Assembly (NCBI GenBank): GCA_965220105.1
Contig: OZ244811.1
Span: forward strand, 372,001 to 436,000
DNA from: Bin87 sp965220105
GTDB taxonomy: Bacteria; Chloroflexota; Dehalococcoidia; Lucifugimonadales; UBA3495
Length of the DNA stretch: 64,000 bases
Direction of reading: 5' to 3'
Shown here: positions 33,593 through 42,789 of the stretch, in pieces
How the letters are laid out: each line of letters opens with the position of its first letter
Numbering within the stretch: the first letter of the stretch is position 1
The notes under the pieces: generated by a model
Databases searched by the model: none
Told to the model about the DNA's origin: nothing
What the model saw: only the letters and a program-made list of their open reading frames with translations
Translations under genes and position numbers: made by a program

Positions 33593-34723
33593 TCAGAAAA
33601 ACGAAGACACTACGAGCAATCCTCCCGGAGCACCGAAGAACACTATGCCAACGTAGGCGATACCCACCGACTTGCGCTCACTAACCACTCGGGCCAGTTG
33701 TTCCGCCGCTGCGACCGGGGCCCTCCGCAACCACGGCAGGCCGTATACGACCAGCACACCCAGCACGTTGTAAAGCAGCTGCACCAGCGCTATCTGCAAC
33801 GCCGGCAGGGCCTGGCCGCCCGATACGGCAGTGGCCGCCAGCAACGCCGTGATGCACGTGCCGATGTTGGCTCCCAGGGTGAAGGGGAAAACCTGCGCCA
33901 AGCTGAACAATCCCGTCCCGGCCAGGGGAACGATCAGGCTGGTCGTCGTGGACGACGATTGCACCACCACCGTGATAACCGTCCCGGCGGCGATTCCGGC
34001 CACCGGCCCGCGCCCCATCGAAGCGTGCATGACCCTTTGCGCTCTCCCGACCATCAGGCGACTGAGCAAACGGGAAATCAGCATGATCGTCGCCAGGACT
34101 AACGCCACGCCGACCACGATCATAAGGATGCCGTTGTACGGTTGCGGCACCACGGCCAGCGCCCGTTCCAACCCCCCGATGACCGGCTGCGTTGCTGCTC
34201 CAATGAAGTTCACCGAGTCCTGGTTGTAAGAACCGTCCCCGATGAGCGGGGTCGCTACCGCCAGCCCGGCTCTTTCCAGGAAATGAAAAGCCAACTCCAA
34301 CGGGAGAAATATGACGATGCTCAGCAGGTTGAAGAAATCATGCACCGTCGCGGCGGCGAACGCCCGGCGAAATTCGTCCTTCTCGGTCGCGTGGGCCAGG
34401 CTCACCACCGTATTGGTAATGGTGGTGCCGACGTTGGCGCCCATGACGATGGGTACCGCAATGGCGACCGGCATTCCGCCGGCTACCAATCCCACGATGA
34501 TGGACGTGGTTGTGCTCGAAGACTGAACCAGCGCCGTGGCCAGCACTCCCACCAACAGCCCCAGTAACGGGTTGGTGGCAAAGGCAAACAGGTTCTCCGT
34601 TTGGCCGCCGACGGCGGAGCCCGACCCCTGTCCGATGAGACTCACTGCCACGATGAGCAGGTAGATCAACAAAGGCACGCCCAGCCATCGCGCGGCCGGA
34701 CGTGCCAGGGCCATCGGCGTCAC
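33593..34723 (-). CDS. Na+/phosphate cotransporter family protein (NptA/PhoU-less)
   Basis: 376 aa integral membrane protein. The duplicated family signature is present twice: VQSSSTTTSIIVGLV near residue 67 and VVVQSSSTTTSLIVPLAG near residue 255, each followed by GANVGTTITN or GANIGTCITA. About eight to nine membrane helices. No C-terminal PhoU-like domain. It would import phosphate with sodium, giving the cell a second route beside Pst. Start is GTG at the 34723 codon or the ATG three codons later. Single gene. Confidence 0.88.
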   Translation of the reverse strand: MTPMALARPAARWLGVPLLIYLLIVAVSLIGQGSGSAVGGQTENLFAFATNPLLGLLVGVLATALVQSSSTTTSIIVGLVAGGMPVAIAVPIVMGANVGTTITNTVVSLAHATEKDEFRRAFAAATVHDFFNLLSIVIFLPLELAFHFLERAGLAVATPLIGDGSYNQDSVNFIGAATQPVIGGLERALAVVPQPYNGILMIVVGVALVLATIMLISRLLSRLMVGRAQRVMHASMGRGPVAGIAAGTVITVVVQSSSTTTSLIVPLAGTGLFSLAQVFPFTLGANIGTCITALLAATAVSGGQALPALQIALVQLLYNVLGVLVVYGLPWLRRAPVAAAEQLARVVSERKSVGIAYVGIVFFGAPGGLLVVSSFF

Positions 34724-34764
34724 TCACGCCCTCTGCATCTGCACTATCAGGAAACCTGAAGCTG

Positions 34765-35271
34765 CTATTCCCGCCAGGCCTTCACCGCTTGCCGGGCGTC
34801 GCGCTCCCTTTCCCGCTCAATTATCGAACGGCGTTTGTCGTATTGGCGCTTGCCGCGGGCCAGCCCCAACTCCACCTTGGCGTAGTGGTTTTTCAGGTAC
34901 ATCCGCAAGGGCGTGAGGGTCAGGCCCTTTTGAGCCGTTTGCGCCGCCAGGTCCTTGATCTGCCCCCGGTGCAACAGGATTTTGCGGGGGCGACGCGGTT
35001 CGTGGTTCAAGTAGCTCGCCGCATCGTAGGGTGCAATGTGGACGTTGTGCAGCCAGAGCTCCCCGTCCTGCGCCCGCGCATAAGCGTCCCGCAGGTCCAC
35101 CTTGCCGGCCCGAATGGACTTTATCTCCGTGCCGGTCAGCACCAGCCCGGCCTCCACCCGATCCAGTATCTCGTAGTCGTGGAGCGCCTTGCGGTTTACG
35201 GCAACCTGACGATTGTCGCCGTTGCCGGAGGCTTTGGCGTTCTTTTTGCTATTGCGGTTCTTTCTGGCCAT
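34765..35271 (-). CDS. smpB: SsrA-binding protein SmpB
   Basis: 168 aa. Motifs YEILDRVEAGLVLTGTEIKSI, VDLRDAYARAQDGELWLHNVHI and YDKRRSIIERERERDARQ mark SmpB, the partner of tmRNA in rescuing stalled ribosomes. The N-terminal tail (KNRNSKKNAKASGNGDN) is longer than usual. The tmRNA gene itself was not found here. It lies 63 bp downstream of the ctpA stop. Confidence 0.97.
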   Translation of the reverse strand: MARKNRNSKKNAKASGNGDNRQVAVNRKALHDYEILDRVEAGLVLTGTEIKSIRAGKVDLRDAYARAQDGELWLHNVHIAPYDAASYLNHEPRRPRKILLHRGQIKDLAAQTAQKGLTLTPLRMYLKNHYAKVELGLARGKRQYDKRRSIIERERERDARQAVKAWRE

Positions 35272-35334
35272 GACGTTTCAGACGCGCGGGTCGTGATGGC
35301 GCGCTCCACTCTATTGTAATCCATTTTGCGACGT

Positions 35335-36546
35335 TCATTGCGTGACCAGCTCCCGTTGCAGGATTTGGACGGCTTCCTGCAACGCAACGTCTTCTTCCAG
35401 GTCGATGGGCAGCTGCTGCACCTCCGTCTCGATCTCGACGTCGGGTGTGACGCCATGGCCTTCAATCTGCGTGCCATCGGGCAGGTACCAGCGCCGGATG
35501 GAGAAGTAGATGGCCGACCCGTCCGACAACTTACGGGTGATGTTGACGCTCCCTTTGCCGAAGGTAGTTTCGCCCACCACCGTCGCCCGGTCGTTGGCTT
35601 GAATGGCGCCGGCCAGAATCTCGCTGGCGCTGGCCGAAAACTGGTTGACCAACACCACAATCGGGATGGAGACACCGGGGCCCCGGCGACCGGCGGTGTG
35701 GTCGGTGCGGTCGCCCTGGGCGTCGATCTCGTAGAGCACGGGACCGCCCGCCAGGAACATATCGGTGACGTTGACCACCACGTGCAGCAGCCCGCCGGGG
35801 TTGTTTCGCAGGTCCAGCACCAGGCCCCGACCCCCGGCCTCATTGAACTCGTCCAGCGCCTCCTGAACCTCATCCTCGGTGGTGTTGGAGAAACCATACA
35901 TCCAGAGGTGGCCAATTCCATCGTCCAGCATCCGGAAGGCGGTGCTGTCGATGGGAATGCGCCCTCGAGTGATGGTGATGCTGACGTTTTCGTTGCTGCC
36001 CAGGTGGCGCACCAGCAGCGTTACGTCCGTGCCCCCGGGCCCGCGAATCAGGTTGACCGCTTCTCCGAGGGTGTAACCGCTGATGTCTGCACCGTCGACT
36101 TGCAGGATAACGTCGCCCGGCCTGATGCCGGCGGCTTCGGCCGGCGCTCCAGGTATGGGCGCGATCACGGTTAAGCCCGCTTCGGTGAGGGTAACCTGTG
36201 CGCCGATGCCCTCGAAGAAACCGCGGTAGCCCTCCTGCTCGCTGGCGTATTGCTCGGCAGTGAGATAAGAGGCGTGCGGGTCGTCCAACGTGTTCAGGAT
36301 GCCCCGGATTGCGCCGTCGGTGAGCTGTGCGGCGGTCAGGGCGTCATGGTCGACGTGCTCCGCCAGCAATATGTTGTACGTCTCTACCACCCGCGCAAAT
36401 TCCGGTGGCAGTTCGGTGGCCGGTTCGAGCGTATCGTCAGCGCCGCCAGGCAGTAACCCGCAACCCGCGGTCAACAAAAACAGAAACGCGGTGGCCGCCA
36501 GGAGGGCCGGCAGAACGACGCGGTGACGGATCTCTGCACGGAACAT
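35335..36546 (-). CDS. ctpA: C-terminal processing peptidase (S41), lipoprotein
   Basis: 403 aa. The N terminus has a signal with lipobox FLLTAGCGL. A PDZ domain follows (TLTEAGLTVIAPIPGAPAEAAG, then GDVILQVDG). The tail-specific protease core carries the catalytic serine in QFSASASEILAGA and lysine in TTFGKGSVN, with GLVLDLRNNPGGLL before them. It cleaves exported proteins from their C terminus. The ATG at 36546 is chosen; a much longer open frame upstream crosses the divergent gene and is not coding. A TGCTACAAT box ends six bases before the ATG, suggesting a leaderless mRNA. Confidence 0.93.
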   Translation of the reverse strand: MFRAEIRHRVVLPALLAATAFLFLLTAGCGLLPGGADDTLEPATELPPEFARVVETYNILLAEHVDHDALTAAQLTDGAIRGILNTLDDPHASYLTAEQYASEQEGYRGFFEGIGAQVTLTEAGLTVIAPIPGAPAEAAGIRPGDVILQVDGADISGYTLGEAVNLIRGPGGTDVTLLVRHLGSNENVSITITRGRIPIDSTAFRMLDDGIGHLWMYGFSNTTEDEVQEALDEFNEAGGRGLVLDLRNNPGGLLHVVVNVTDMFLAGGPVLYEIDAQGDRTDHTAGRRGPGVSIPIVVLVNQFSASASEILAGAIQANDRATVVGETTFGKGSVNITRKLSDGSAIYFSIRRWYLPDGTQIEGHGVTPDVEIETEVQQLPIDLEEDVALQEAVQILQRELVTQ

Positions 36547-36552
36547 CGGCGC

Positions 36553-36561
36553 ATTGTAGCA
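36553..36561 (-). promoter_or_regulatory. Extended -10 promoter of ctpA, probably leaderless
   Basis: On the minus strand TGCTACAAT ends six bases before the ATG, so transcription should begin at or beside the start codon. No -35 box is evident. Confidence 0.45.
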
Positions 36562-36669
36562 CGGCCTCCGCTTCCACCCCGGCGGCGCAATTGCCTCCGC
36601 GTTGACACTCCATGATGGCCGCTGATAGCATCGTCGGCACCCGGCGCAAGCGCACAACGGAGGATTGAT

Positions 36670-38103
36670 TTGGTCGGCATCGCCGCCTACGGCGCATACA
36701 TCCCCCGCTTCCGACTGGGAACGGCGACTGATGGCTGGAATTCCCGCCAGGAGCGCGCCGTCGCCAACTTCGACGAGGACAGCGTGACCATGGCCGTGGC
36801 CGCCGCCGCCGATTGCCTGGGTGGCCGCGATCGCAACGCCATCGACGGCATCGTCTTTGCGACCACCACGCCGCCCTATGCCGAAAAACAGTGCGCCGCC
36901 ATCATTGCCGCCGCCCTGGACCTTCGGCAGGACATTTTCGCGACCGACCTGACCAACGTGCTGCGCGCGGGTACCAGCGCCCTGAAATCCGCTATGGACG
37001 CGGTGGCGGCCGGCAGCGCCCGGGAGGTGCTGGTGGTGGCGGCTGACAACCGTCAGGGGCCACCCCGCGGTGAAACGGAGCGTGCATCGGGCGACGGCGC
37101 AGCGGCCTTCGTCGTGGCCGCCGCCGACGTAGTCGCCGAGTGGGTCGGCAGCCATTCCATTACCGACAACATGCTGGACACCTGGCGGGCGCCCGGCGAT
37201 GCCTTCGTTCGCACCTGGGAGGATCGTTTCGCCTCCGAGGAAGGTATCGAACGCATTGTGCCCGAGGCTATGTCCGGATTCAGACAGCGCTTTTCGCTTG
37301 AGCCGGCCGATGTGTCCAAGTTGGCCCTTTACGCACCGGACGCCCGCCGCCATTCCCGGCTGGCCCGCCAGCTGGGTTTCAACGACGAGCAAGTGCAGGA
37401 ACCCGGGTTCGGAGTGGTCGGCAACACCGGAGCCGCCTTCGCCCCCATGCTGCTGGCCGCCGCGCTGGAAACGGCGGAACCCGACCAATTGCTGCTGGCC
37501 GTCTCCTACGGCGACGGCAGCGACGTGCTCGCCTTCCGCACCACCGGCGCCGCCACCGATGCAGCCCGACCGACCATGGGCGTCACCGGGTGGATGGATT
37601 CCAAACGAATTTTAGACAGTTACGAAACCTACGCCCGGTGGAGGGACGTCTGGACCCTCGATGACGCGGCCCGGCGTCCCGCGCCGGCTTCCCCTTCCGT
37701 CTCGGCCCTGTGGCGAGAGGGAGACAAAAACCTCCGCCTGTACGGGGGTCGCTGCCGCAATTGCGGTTACGTGCAATACCCGGCGCAACGCGTCTGCGTG
37801 GAATGCCGGCAGTACGACGACTCCGAGCCCGTGCGCCTGAGCGATCAGCCCGGCGAGCTGTTCACCTACTCCATGGACTACATCGCCGGCGCCGTGGACA
37901 CACCCCTGGTGGTGGCCGTGGTCAATTTCCAGGGTGGGGGCCGGATGCTCTGCATGATGACCGACCGGGAACTTGACGAGATACACGTGGGTATGCCTGT
38001 CGAGATGAGCTTCCGCAAATTGCGCGTCGTCAACGGCATCCACAATTACTATTGGAAAGCCATACCGCAGCGCCGGCCCGCCCCCGTGAGCGCGCCCGCC
38101 TGA
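36670..38103 (+). CDS. HMG-CoA-synthase-like protein fused to DUF35 OB-fold, catalytic Cys absent
   Basis: 477 aa in two parts. Residues 1 to about 340 are a thiolase-fold domain like hydroxymethylglutaryl-CoA synthase (MVGIAAYGAYIPRFRLG, VVGNTGAAFAPMLL, SYGDGSDVLAF). Residues about 355-470 are a DUF35 zinc ribbon plus OB fold: CRNCGYVQYPAQRVCVEC gives four cysteines. At the nucleophile position archaeal enzymes have FACKAGT; here it is NVLRAGT, so the cysteine is leucine. Condensation by the usual route is unlikely. DUF35 proteins partner thiolases, and a thiolase gene follows 13 bp downstream, so it probably forms a complex with that enzyme. TTG start with GGAGG before it. Confidence 0.83.
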   Translation: MVGIAAYGAYIPRFRLGTATDGWNSRQERAVANFDEDSVTMAVAAAADCLGGRDRNAIDGIVFATTTPPYAEKQCAAIIAAALDLRQDIFATDLTNVLRAGTSALKSAMDAVAAGSAREVLVVAADNRQGPPRGETERASGDGAAAFVVAAADVVAEWVGSHSITDNMLDTWRAPGDAFVRTWEDRFASEEGIERIVPEAMSGFRQRFSLEPADVSKLALYAPDARRHSRLARQLGFNDEQVQEPGFGVVGNTGAAFAPMLLAAALETAEPDQLLLAVSYGDGSDVLAFRTTGAATDAARPTMGVTGWMDSKRILDSYETYARWRDVWTLDDAARRPAPASPSVSALWREGDKNLRLYGGRCRNCGYVQYPAQRVCVECRQYDDSEPVRLSDQPGELFTYSMDYIAGAVDTPLVVAVVNFQGGGRMLCMMTDRELDEIHVGMPVEMSFRKLRVVNGIHNYYWKAIPQRRPAPVSAPA

Positions 38104-38116
38104 TAAGGAGACTGTT

Positions 38117-39289
38117 ATGAGCGGAATACGAGATCGGGTCGCCGTTGTCGGGATGGGTTGCACTCGCTTCGGAGAGCGTTGGGACGCGTCCGCAGCTGAC
38201 CTGATGGTTGAAGCGGCTTACGAGGCCTACGAGGATTCCGGCCTGGGCGCCGATGATATCCAGGCCGCCTGGCTGGGCACCGTCAGCAGCTTCCGCACCG
38301 GACAGCCCCTGGCGGAGGCGCTGAAACTGGATTACATCCCCATTACCCGCGTCGAGAACGCCTGCGCCACCGCCACCGACGCCTTCCGCAACGCTTGTTA
38401 CGCGGTCGCCGCCGGTGTCTACGACATCGTGCTGGCCATGGGTGTGGAGAAACTGAAGGACAGCGGATTCTCCGGCCTGGCCATCGCTGCCGGTCCCGGC
38501 TCCGACGTGGAGCCCCCCACTCCGCCGCCCTCTCAATTCGCCATGGCCGCTACCCGCTACTTCCACCACTACGACATCGACTACGATGACGGCAAGCGTA
38601 CCCTGGCGCAAATCGCCTCCAAGAACCACCACAACGGCACCCTCAATCCCAAGGCGCACTTCCAGCGCGAGGTTAGCGAAGAACAGATCATCAACGCCCC
38701 CATGATCGCCTGGCCCCTGGGGTTGTACGATTGCTGCGGCGTCAGCGACGGGGCGGCGGCGGCCATCATCACCACGCCCGAGATTGCGCGCACCCTGCGG
38801 GACGACTACATCCTGGTCAAGGGCCTGGGGCTGGCCGTCGGCGCGTTTGGCGTGTTACGCGACGACTGGGACTTCACCCACTTCCCCGAAACGGTGCGCG
38901 CCAGCCAGGCCGCCTACTCCGAAGCCGGCGTCACCGATCCCCGCGCCGAAATAGACATGGCGATGGTGCACGACTGCTTCACCATCACCGAGCTGATTAT
39001 CATGGAGGACCTGGGCTTCAGCCCGCGCGGCCAGGCCAGCGCCGACGTCGCCAACGGCGCTTTCTCTTTGGAAGGCGATCTGCCGGTTAACACCGACGGC
39101 GGCCTCAAGTGCTTCGGACACCCCATCGGCGCCAGCGGCATCCGCATGATCTACGAGGTCTACAAGCAGATCCAGGGCAAGGCCGGCGGACGCCAGTTGC
39201 AGAAGGCCGACCTCGGCGTTACGCACAACCTGGGCGGACGACCCGGCTCCTTCACCTGTTCGGTTGCCATTTTCGGTCGCCCTGATTAA
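38117..39289 (+). CDS. Thiolase family protein (SCP2/acetyl-CoA acetyltransferase-like)
   Basis: 390 aa. N terminus VAVVGMGCTRFGER; the nucleophilic cysteine is in VENACATATDAFRNA, and the C-terminal histidine motif is CFGHPIGASGIR with the late LGGRPG loop. The layout matches non-specific-lipid-transfer-type thiolases that cleave or form beta-ketoacyl-CoA, often on bulky substrates such as steroid side chains. AAGGAG lies just upstream of the ATG. Gene neighbour of the DUF35 fusion, the usual pairing for such thiolases. Confidence 0.9.
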   Translation: MSGIRDRVAVVGMGCTRFGERWDASAADLMVEAAYEAYEDSGLGADDIQAAWLGTVSSFRTGQPLAEALKLDYIPITRVENACATATDAFRNACYAVAAGVYDIVLAMGVEKLKDSGFSGLAIAAGPGSDVEPPTPPPSQFAMAATRYFHHYDIDYDDGKRTLAQIASKNHHNGTLNPKAHFQREVSEEQIINAPMIAWPLGLYDCCGVSDGAAAAIITTPEIARTLRDDYILVKGLGLAVGAFGVLRDDWDFTHFPETVRASQAAYSEAGVTDPRAEIDMAMVHDCFTITELIIMEDLGFSPRGQASADVANGAFSLEGDLPVNTDGGLKCFGHPIGASGIRMIYEVYKQIQGKAGGRQLQKADLGVTHNLGGRPGSFTCSVAIFGRPD

Positions 39290-39294
39290 CTCGT

Positions 39295-39320
39295 CCCCTC
39301 TCCCTTGATGGGAGAGGGGT
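39295..39320. repeat. GGGAGAGGG-type dispersed repeat
   Basis: CCCCTCTCCCTTGATGGGAGAGGGG hairpin between the convergent thiolase and tldE genes; likely also a terminator. Confidence 0.6.
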
Positions 39321-39341
39321 CCACGTTGCGTCCAGGCGGGG

Positions 39342-40673
39342 TTACACTGTCTGTCCGGTGAAATTCCACGCGGATAACGACGCTGCCGGGACGTGCACCG
39401 CCACACCAGCCTCGTTCAGGTTCAGGCGCGGTCGACTCGACAGCCCCCGGCACCCGGCCAATGCGTCCACGTAGCTCTGGGTAAAGCGCAGGTTCTTGAC
39501 CGGGTTGGTCAGTTCCCCGTTTTCAATCAGGAAGGTCCCATCCCGGGTCATGCCCGTCATGACGCATCCCCGGCTGTGGGCCAGACGCGTGTAGTAAAAC
39601 CGCGTCACGTAGATTCCAAGCTCCACCGATGCGATGAGTTCCTCGGTGCTGCGGTCTCCGCCGGCCATGAACAGGTTGGTCGCGGCGGGGCCGCCGGTTG
39701 CTCCCCGTTGGTGCCCGGTGGAACCCAATCTCGCTTTCGCCCCAGTGTAGGAGTTGTGCACCGGCCCGCGCACCACGCCGTCGGTGACGACATCCACGCG
39801 TTGCCTGGGCACACCCTCAGCATCAAAGGGCGCCGGCCAGCCCGCCGGGTTCAGGCCATCGTCCCAAATGGACACATCCGCGCTCATCGCCGGTTCGCCC
39901 ATCACGCTGTTCATCCAGCTGCGCTGGTCCTGCACCATCTGCCCGCCCATCCCGTAGGAGCTGAGCGCTTCCAGCATGTCATCGACGGCGTAGTGCTCCA
40001 GCACGACCGGATAATCGCCCGGCTCGAGGGTCTGGGGGTTCCGTCCCCGCACCGCCTTGTCGATGGCTTCATCGGCCAGCGCTTCCCCGTCGATAGCGTC
40101 AATGCGCCAACCGCCGTCTTTGGACCAGCCGGCTGCGTCGCCGTCCCGGGCGGTGATCAACAGACCGGCGAAGGACCCGGCATGGTAGGCGTCGACGCCC
40201 CGGGTGCTGATCACCGCCAGCTCCGACACCCCGGTGCGGCAAAACCCCGCTGCTTCCAACCCGGTTTCAGCCGACTTGCGGCACACCATGCCCACCATAT
40301 CGGCCCGCCGGTGGGGGCTGCACGTTACCGTCGTACTGTCCCAGGCCGCGATCTCGGTGGCCGCAGCCGGTTCGGGCAGCCCCGGGAAGTCCGGGTCCTC
40401 CGGCATCAATCGGGCGTGTTCGGCGGCCTGACGAACGGCGTCGGCCAGCCCGGACGCCGAAAAGTTGTTCGTTACGGCCCGGCCTACCCGCTTGCGGTTC
40501 GCCACTCGAATGTGCGCGATGGCGTCCTCGTGGGACACGTTCTGGTGAATGCGATTGTTGGCGAATCGCGTCAACGCCTGCTCCGTGGCCGTCACGTAGA
40601 TGTCTGCATCTGCCGACCCGGCGTGACGCAGCGCCTCCCGCAGCAACGAACGAATTTCATCCCTACCTAACAC
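39342..40673 (-). CDS. pmbA: TldE/PmbA-type metalloprotease subunit
   Basis: 443 aa. The TldD/PmbA fold is shown by the N-terminal ALTRFANNRIHQNVSHED motif and C-terminal HSRGCVMTGMTRDGTFLIENGE. It lacks the zinc-binding HExxxH motif, as expected of the TldE half of the TldD/TldE heterodimer, which trims peptides inside the barrel. GTG start. It lies 22 bp after tldD. No ribosomal-peptide precursor was recognised nearby, so the substrate is unknown. Confidence 0.9.
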   Translation of the reverse strand: MLGRDEIRSLLREALRHAGSADADIYVTATEQALTRFANNRIHQNVSHEDAIAHIRVANRKRVGRAVTNNFSASGLADAVRQAAEHARLMPEDPDFPGLPEPAAATEIAAWDSTTVTCSPHRRADMVGMVCRKSAETGLEAAGFCRTGVSELAVISTRGVDAYHAGSFAGLLITARDGDAAGWSKDGGWRIDAIDGEALADEAIDKAVRGRNPQTLEPGDYPVVLEHYAVDDMLEALSSYGMGGQMVQDQRSWMNSVMGEPAMSADVSIWDDGLNPAGWPAPFDAEGVPRQRVDVVTDGVVRGPVHNSYTGAKARLGSTGHQRGATGGPAATNLFMAGGDRSTEELIASVELGIYVTRFYYTRLAHSRGCVMTGMTRDGTFLIENGELTNPVKNLRFTQSYVDALAGCRGLSSRPRLNLNEAGVAVHVPAASLSAWNFTGQTV

Positions 40674-40695
40674 GAACTTGGCCGTTGCTGCGGCG

Positions 40696-42168
40696 TTAGC
40701 CCATCACTCCGACCCGCACGTTCCTGAACCGGGACGGGCTGGCGCCGTGGCTGGTGTGGGCAATCTGACCCGGCTGTCCCTTGCCGCAGCGGGGCGTCCC
40801 CCACAGCTGCCAGTAGTCCGGACCACAGACGGCGTCGCAGCTGCGCCAGAACTCCGGCGTAATGCCCGTGTAGGTGCAATTCCGCAGCAGCCGACCCAAC
40901 TTCCCGTTTTTGATTTCCCGCCCTACTTCGGTGCCAAACTGGAAGTTGTACCGCCGGTCGTCGATTGACCACGAGCGGTTGGTTTCCAGAAAAATGCCGT
41001 CATCCGTGTCGGCAATCAGGTCGTCCAACGTCCAGGTTCCCGGCAGCAGGCTCACGTTGGTCATGCGAATCAGCGGGATGCGGTTCCAGGATGAGGCCCG
41101 CATACAGCCGTTCGACGCCAGGCCCAAGTGCGTCGCCGACTCCCGCGACATCAGGTAGCCGACGAACTGCCCGCCCCGGATGATGTCGGTAGCCTGAGCT
41201 GGCAGACCCTCGTCGTCCCAGCCGAACGTCCCCAGGCCCGTGGCGCTGGTGCTGTCGGCGCTGATGTTGACCTGCTCGGAGCCGTATTGGTAACCGTGCA
41301 GCAGGTCGGGGGTCAAGAAGGACGTGCCGGCGAACGCCGCCTCATCGCCCAGGGCCCGGTCCAGCTCCACGGCGTGGCCGCAGGACTCGTGAATCTGGAG
41401 CGCCAGCTGGCTGCTGTCGATGATGATGTCGGTGTCGATGCCGGACGGGCATGCTGCGGCGGTCAGCAGTTCTACCGCTTCTTCCGCGGTGCGTCGGGCA
41501 TTGCCGGGCAAATCCATCGCCACCACGTATTCCCAACCGGCGCACCCTTGCTGGCGTCCGTGGGATTGGGGATACGAACGCCGTTGAATCTCGCCGTCGC
41601 CCACCGCGGTGGCCTGCACGCCGCCGCCGGCCTCGTGAATGGTTTGATTCACCAGCGCTCCTTCGGTATTGGCGAAGGTGCGGTCCTCACGGATGAAGAC
41701 CAGGTTAGCCATCCGGGAGGTAACCTGCGGAACGGTCGCCATCTCAGCGTCGGCGGCCAGCAGCAAACCCAGTTTATCGTCCATAGACACGTTCGCCGGG
41801 TCTATCTCCAGCGGCGTCCGGTAGTCTCCCCGGCTGGCGACAGCCTGGCCCAGCACGTCGGCGCCGCCGGTTCGGGTTGCGTTGTGTCGGGTTGCGTTAT
41901 GTCGGGAGGAAGCGCGGGCGATTTGGACGGCCTGTCCGGCGGCCTGGTCGGCGGCGTGTACCGTGAGGTTGCGCGTGGACGCAAACCCCCACGACCCATC
42001 GTAGAGCGCGCGGATCCCCAGGCCCACCGATTCGTCGGTGGAAAGGGTCTCTACTACGCCGTTCCGAACTACGATGCGCTCTTCCCGGTTATGAACGATG
42101 CGTAAGTCGGCGTACTGTGCCCCACGGTTTCGCGCCGAGTCCAGCGCCGATGCGATGATTTCGTCCAT
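40696..42168 (-). CDS. tldD: TldD-type zinc metalloprotease
   Basis: 490 aa. Zinc motif HESCGHAVELD (HExxxH) is intact, with the third-ligand cysteine in ASNGCMRASSWNR. The N terminus (ADLRIVHNREERIVVRNG) is typical. It forms the catalytic half of the TldD/TldE peptidase. A 15-bp tandem duplication at 41873-41902 doubles the codons for RHNAT near residue 90, in a loop before the catalytic region. First gene of the pair. Confidence 0.93.
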   Translation of the reverse strand: MDEIIASALDSARNRGAQYADLRIVHNREERIVVRNGVVETLSTDESVGLGIRALYDGSWGFASTRNLTVHAADQAAGQAVQIARASSRHNATRHNATRTGGADVLGQAVASRGDYRTPLEIDPANVSMDDKLGLLLAADAEMATVPQVTSRMANLVFIREDRTFANTEGALVNQTIHEAGGGVQATAVGDGEIQRRSYPQSHGRQQGCAGWEYVVAMDLPGNARRTAEEAVELLTAAACPSGIDTDIIIDSSQLALQIHESCGHAVELDRALGDEAAFAGTSFLTPDLLHGYQYGSEQVNISADSTSATGLGTFGWDDEGLPAQATDIIRGGQFVGYLMSRESATHLGLASNGCMRASSWNRIPLIRMTNVSLLPGTWTLDDLIADTDDGIFLETNRSWSIDDRRYNFQFGTEVGREIKNGKLGRLLRNCTYTGITPEFWRSCDAVCGPDYWQLWGTPRCGKGQPGQIAHTSHGASPSRFRNVRVGVMG

Positions 42169-42189
42169 GTCTGCCCCGATGCCCGGCGA

Positions 42190-42750
42190 CTAGACCGGGA
42201 GGAAGGGCTCGTCCGACGGTGGCGGCAGTTGTTCGAATGCGTTGATGTTGAAGGCCAGCACCGAATAGTAGCCCATCAGGTTGGTCAGTTCGATCAGACC
42301 GCGTTCGCCGAACTCGGCCAATGCGGCGTCGAAGGTGGACTGTGACACCCGCCGCGTCCGGAAAAACTCCCGTCCGTAGTTGATGACCGAAGATTCCGCC
42401 GAGGACAGCGCAGGCAGTTCCTGCTTGTCACGCAAGGCGTCAACAAGCGCATCGCTCAGCCCGGACCGGCGCCCGGCGGCAGCGTGGGCGTGCCAGATGA
42501 ATTGGCAGTCCAGCTCCCGGGCGGTGGTTATCATCGCCAGCTCTGCCACGTTGTCGGGCAGCGTCGAACCCTCGGCGCGCAGGTAGGCCCGCAGCACTTC
42601 GCCCCGCTGGGCAATCTCGGGAACGTGCAGCTGCACCGCGATGGGGCCAAATTCCGGCACAACTCCACCCCGGGAAGACACTATGGCGTCGAAAGCATCA
42701 ACTTGATCCTGGGGAACCGCGTCGCGAGCGGCGATGGGAAAGCGTGGCAT
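42190..42750 (-). CDS. Carboxymuconolactone-decarboxylase-like protein
   Basis: 186 aa, all-helical AhpD/CMD fold. The core motif reads TARELDCQFIWHAHAAAGRRSG: only one cysteine, with tryptophan in place of the second cysteine of the AhpD CxxC pair, so AhpD-type peroxidase chemistry is unlikely. AAGGAG precedes the ATG. It sits 40 bp upstream of a further monooxygenase in the same direction. A paralogue lies at 50861. The role is unknown. Confidence 0.85.
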   Translation of the reverse strand: MPRFPIAARDAVPQDQVDAFDAIVSSRGGVVPEFGPIAVQLHVPEIAQRGEVLRAYLRAEGSTLPDNVAELAMITTARELDCQFIWHAHAAAGRRSGLSDALVDALRDKQELPALSSAESSVINYGREFFRTRRVSQSTFDAALAEFGERGLIELTNLMGYYSVLAFNINAFEQLPPPSDEPFLPV

Positions 42751-42789
42751 GTTCAGGTCTCCTTTTTGGAATCAGATGGGGTGGATGTC

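Noticed and set aside
36547..37488. Long N-terminal extension of the S41 protease frame
   Set aside because: The open frame continues opposite the HMG-CoA-synthase-like gene. The lipobox signal and -10 box point to the ATG at 36546.
39342..42168. RiPP precursor near tldD/tldE
   Set aside because: TldD/TldE mature some modified peptides, but no short precursor-like gene or modification enzyme was seen nearby.
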